Source: Verrucomicrobia subdivision 3 bacterium UBA7542 (lineage in GTDB: Bacteria > Verrucomicrobiota > Verrucomicrobiia > Limisphaerales > UBA11358). From it: a stretch of DNA of 15,341 nt. This document shows positions 14,167-15,341 of this stretch, piece by piece. A model generated the notes under the pieces. The model saw only the letters and a program-made list of their open reading frames with translations, had not been told where the DNA came from and searched no databases. A program made the position numbers and the translations under genes. Position 1 is the first letter of the stretch. The number at the start of each line of letters is the position of its first letter. Location: contig DLMG01000049.1 in assembly GCA_002479245.1 (NCBI GenBank), positions 5,254 to 20,594 of the forward strand. Reading direction: 5' to 3'.

Positions 14167-14184
14167 TTCACAACTCATTGTGAA
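14167..14184. promoter_or_regulatory. 18-bp palindrome upstream of the fusion gene
   Basis: TTCACAA (14167-14173) and TTGTGAA (14178-14184) are exact complements around CTCA, ending 12 bases before the GTG start of the next gene. It is AT-rich and without a T-run, so it looks more like an operator or translation-control hairpin than a terminator. Confidence 0.4.
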
Positions 14185-14196
14185 CCTTTGCGCGGG

Positions 14197-15341
14197 GTGA
14201 AAACCATTCTATTCATTTGCACCGGCAACGTCTGTCGCAGCCCGATGGCTGAAGCGCTGTTCCAGCGGGCGGCAGCCGGACGCGGGGAATTCCGTGTGTT
14301 TTCGGCGGGCCTCGGCGCGGTGGACGGCCAGCCGCCGACGGCGCATTCGGTGGCGGCGATGCGCGAGTTGGGCATTGATATTTCGCAACAGCACAGCCGG
14401 ATGCTCACGGCGGATTTGGTGCGGCAGGCGGATTACATCTTCGGCATGACGCACAGCCACGTGGACGCGATTGCGCTCCTGTATCCGCCAACGGCGGAAA
14501 AAACCTTTTTGCTGCGCGAATTTGACGACACGCTCGAGGAATTTGAAAAAGACATCAGCGACCCGATCGGCGGCACCTATGAGGTGTATAAGAATTGCCG
14601 CGACCAGATCGAGCAGGGAATCGCATCGCTGCTGAAATTTATGGAACAACACGAAATTTTAACCGGTACAACAACGAAAACAACTCCGGCGGTGGCGTTT
14701 GCGCTGGGCGCGGACCACGGTGGCTACGAATTGAAGGAAGCGCTGAAGCAGCACCTGCAGCAACGCGGCTTGAGCGTCACGGATTTTGGCGCGAAATCCA
14801 AGGAGCCGGGCGATGACTACCCGGACTTCGCCCGGCCGGCGGCGCAGGCGGTGGCCGCAGGCCGCGCGGAATTCGGCCTGCTGGTCTGCACGAGCGGCAT
14901 CGGCATGTGCATCGCTGCCAACAAGGTGCCCGGGGTGCGCGCCGCGCTTGTTGCCGATGTGCAGACCGCGACATTGGTGCGCCAGCACAACGGCGTCAAT
15001 GTGCTCTGCCTCGCCGGCAAAACCACGCCGGTGGAGACGGGAAAAAAAATCCTCGACGCCTTCCTCAACGCGAAATTCGAGGGCGGACGCCACGAGCGCC
15101 GCGTCGGCAAACTCGAACTGCGCCTGACTCCGCCGCCATTGCGTTTGCGCGGTGTGGATTCCATCGTGGCTGATGCCATCGAGCACGAGCGCGTGCGCCA
15201 GCAGGAAAACATCGAATTGATCGCCAGTGAAAATTTTGTCAGCCCGGCGGTGCTGGAAGCGCAAGGCTCCGTGCTCACGAACAAATACGCCGAGGGCTAT
15301 CCAAAAAAACGCTGGTATGGCGGTTGCGAAAACATGGACAC
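14197..15341 (+). CDS. fusion: low-molecular-weight phosphatase + ribose-5-phosphate isomerase B + serine hydroxymethyltransferase (3' end beyond window)
   Basis: One uninterrupted frame from GTG 14197 to the window end (381 codons). Residues 1-150 are a low-molecular-weight protein phosphatase with the P-loop C8-T-G-N-V-C-R14-S-P and the acid loop D122-P123; overall it resembles B. subtilis YwlE, but Val12 replaces the Thr that YwlE uses for arginine-phosphate specificity. Residues 165-308 are RpiB, which interconverts ribose and ribulose 5-phosphates: [10 protein letters not shown] (171-180), catalytic-type Cys231 in [17 protein letters not shown] with His264, and EGGRH (295-299). From about 320 it becomes GlyA, the PLP enzyme linking serine and glycine to folate: [21 protein letters not shown] and KRWYGGCE. 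The order matches the separate Firmicutes genes ywlE-ywlF-(ywlG)-glyA. No stop or start signal separates the modules. It lies 51 bases after the S41-like gene. Confidence 0.88.
   Translation, partial: MKTILFICTGNVCRSPMAEALFQRAAAGRGEFRVFSAGLGAVDGQPPTAHSVAAMRELGIDISQQHSRMLTADLVRQADYIFGMTHSHVDAIALLYPPTAEKTFLLREFDDTLEEFEKDISDPIGGTYEVYKNCRDQIEQGIASLLKFMEQHEILTGTTTKTTPAVAFALGADHGGYELKEALKQHLQQRGLSVTDFGAKSKEPGDDYPDFARPAAQAVAAGRAEFGLLVCTSGIGMCIAANKVPGVRAALVADVQTATLVRQHNGVNVLCLAGKTTPVETGKKILDAFLNAKFEGGRHERRVGKLELRLTPPPLRLRGVDSIVADAIEHERVRQQENIELIASENFVSPAVLEAQGSVLTNKYAEGYPKKRWYGGCENMD

Overview
The window looks like a chromosomal piece of a Verrucomicrobiota bacterium, probably of the Pedosphaera/Limisphaerales kind. 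This rests on overall gene style, moderately high GC, weak or absent Shine-Dalgarno sites, and a run of sigma-factor fusions with a characteristic Ala/Thr-rich membrane segment plus coiled coil. It is an inference; there is no rRNA or other phylogenetic marker.

Layout. 1-1753 (minus): a cytochrome bd oxidase operon, cydA followed by the start of cydB (cut by the window edge). 1754-2303: regulatory/repeat DNA with a pair of REP-like GTAG hairpins and a small Cys-rich protein gene (minus). 2304-4151 (plus): an exported heparinase II/III-like protein. 4195-5493 (plus): purD (GAR synthetase). 5490-12827 (minus): an array of four paralogous genes, here called sigma-1 to sigma-4 from left to right. 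Each encodes an ECF-type sigma factor joined to hydrophobic segments, a coiled coil and a different C-terminal domain. A small DUF5808-like gene sits between sigma-3 and sigma-4. 12828-13062: a divergent intergenic region with a second REP-like pair. 13063-14145 (plus): an exported S41-like protein without its catalytic residues. 14197 to the end (plus): one open frame joining a low-molecular-weight phosphatase, ribose-5-phosphate isomerase B and the start of serine hydroxymethyltransferase.

The most interesting part is the sigma array. The four proteins keep the same N-terminal sigma core and the same membrane/coiled-coil linker but change the C-terminal module: an unrecognised domain, LTxxQ-type (Spy/CpxP-like) helical domains twice, and a SecD head-like domain. 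No anti-sigma gene lies nearby. The natural reading is a family of one-protein, membrane-tethered transcription switches sensing the envelope. A degenerate copy of the 3' end of purD lies between successive sigma genes (three extra copies besides the real one). This is a molecular scar showing that the array grew by tandem duplication of a [purD tail + sigma gene] unit. The same 12-bp block (TTTGTCGGATTT and variants) lies 22-34 bases upstream of each sigma start.

Metabolic neighbours (respiratory oxidase, purine synthesis, pentose/one-carbon metabolism, polysaccharide breakdown) look like ordinary chromosomal genes with no evident functional tie to the array. The 10651-10771 gap holds only AT-rich degenerate sequence and a short inverted repeat near 10754-10767. 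No tRNA, rRNA, CRISPR, transposase or integrase was seen.
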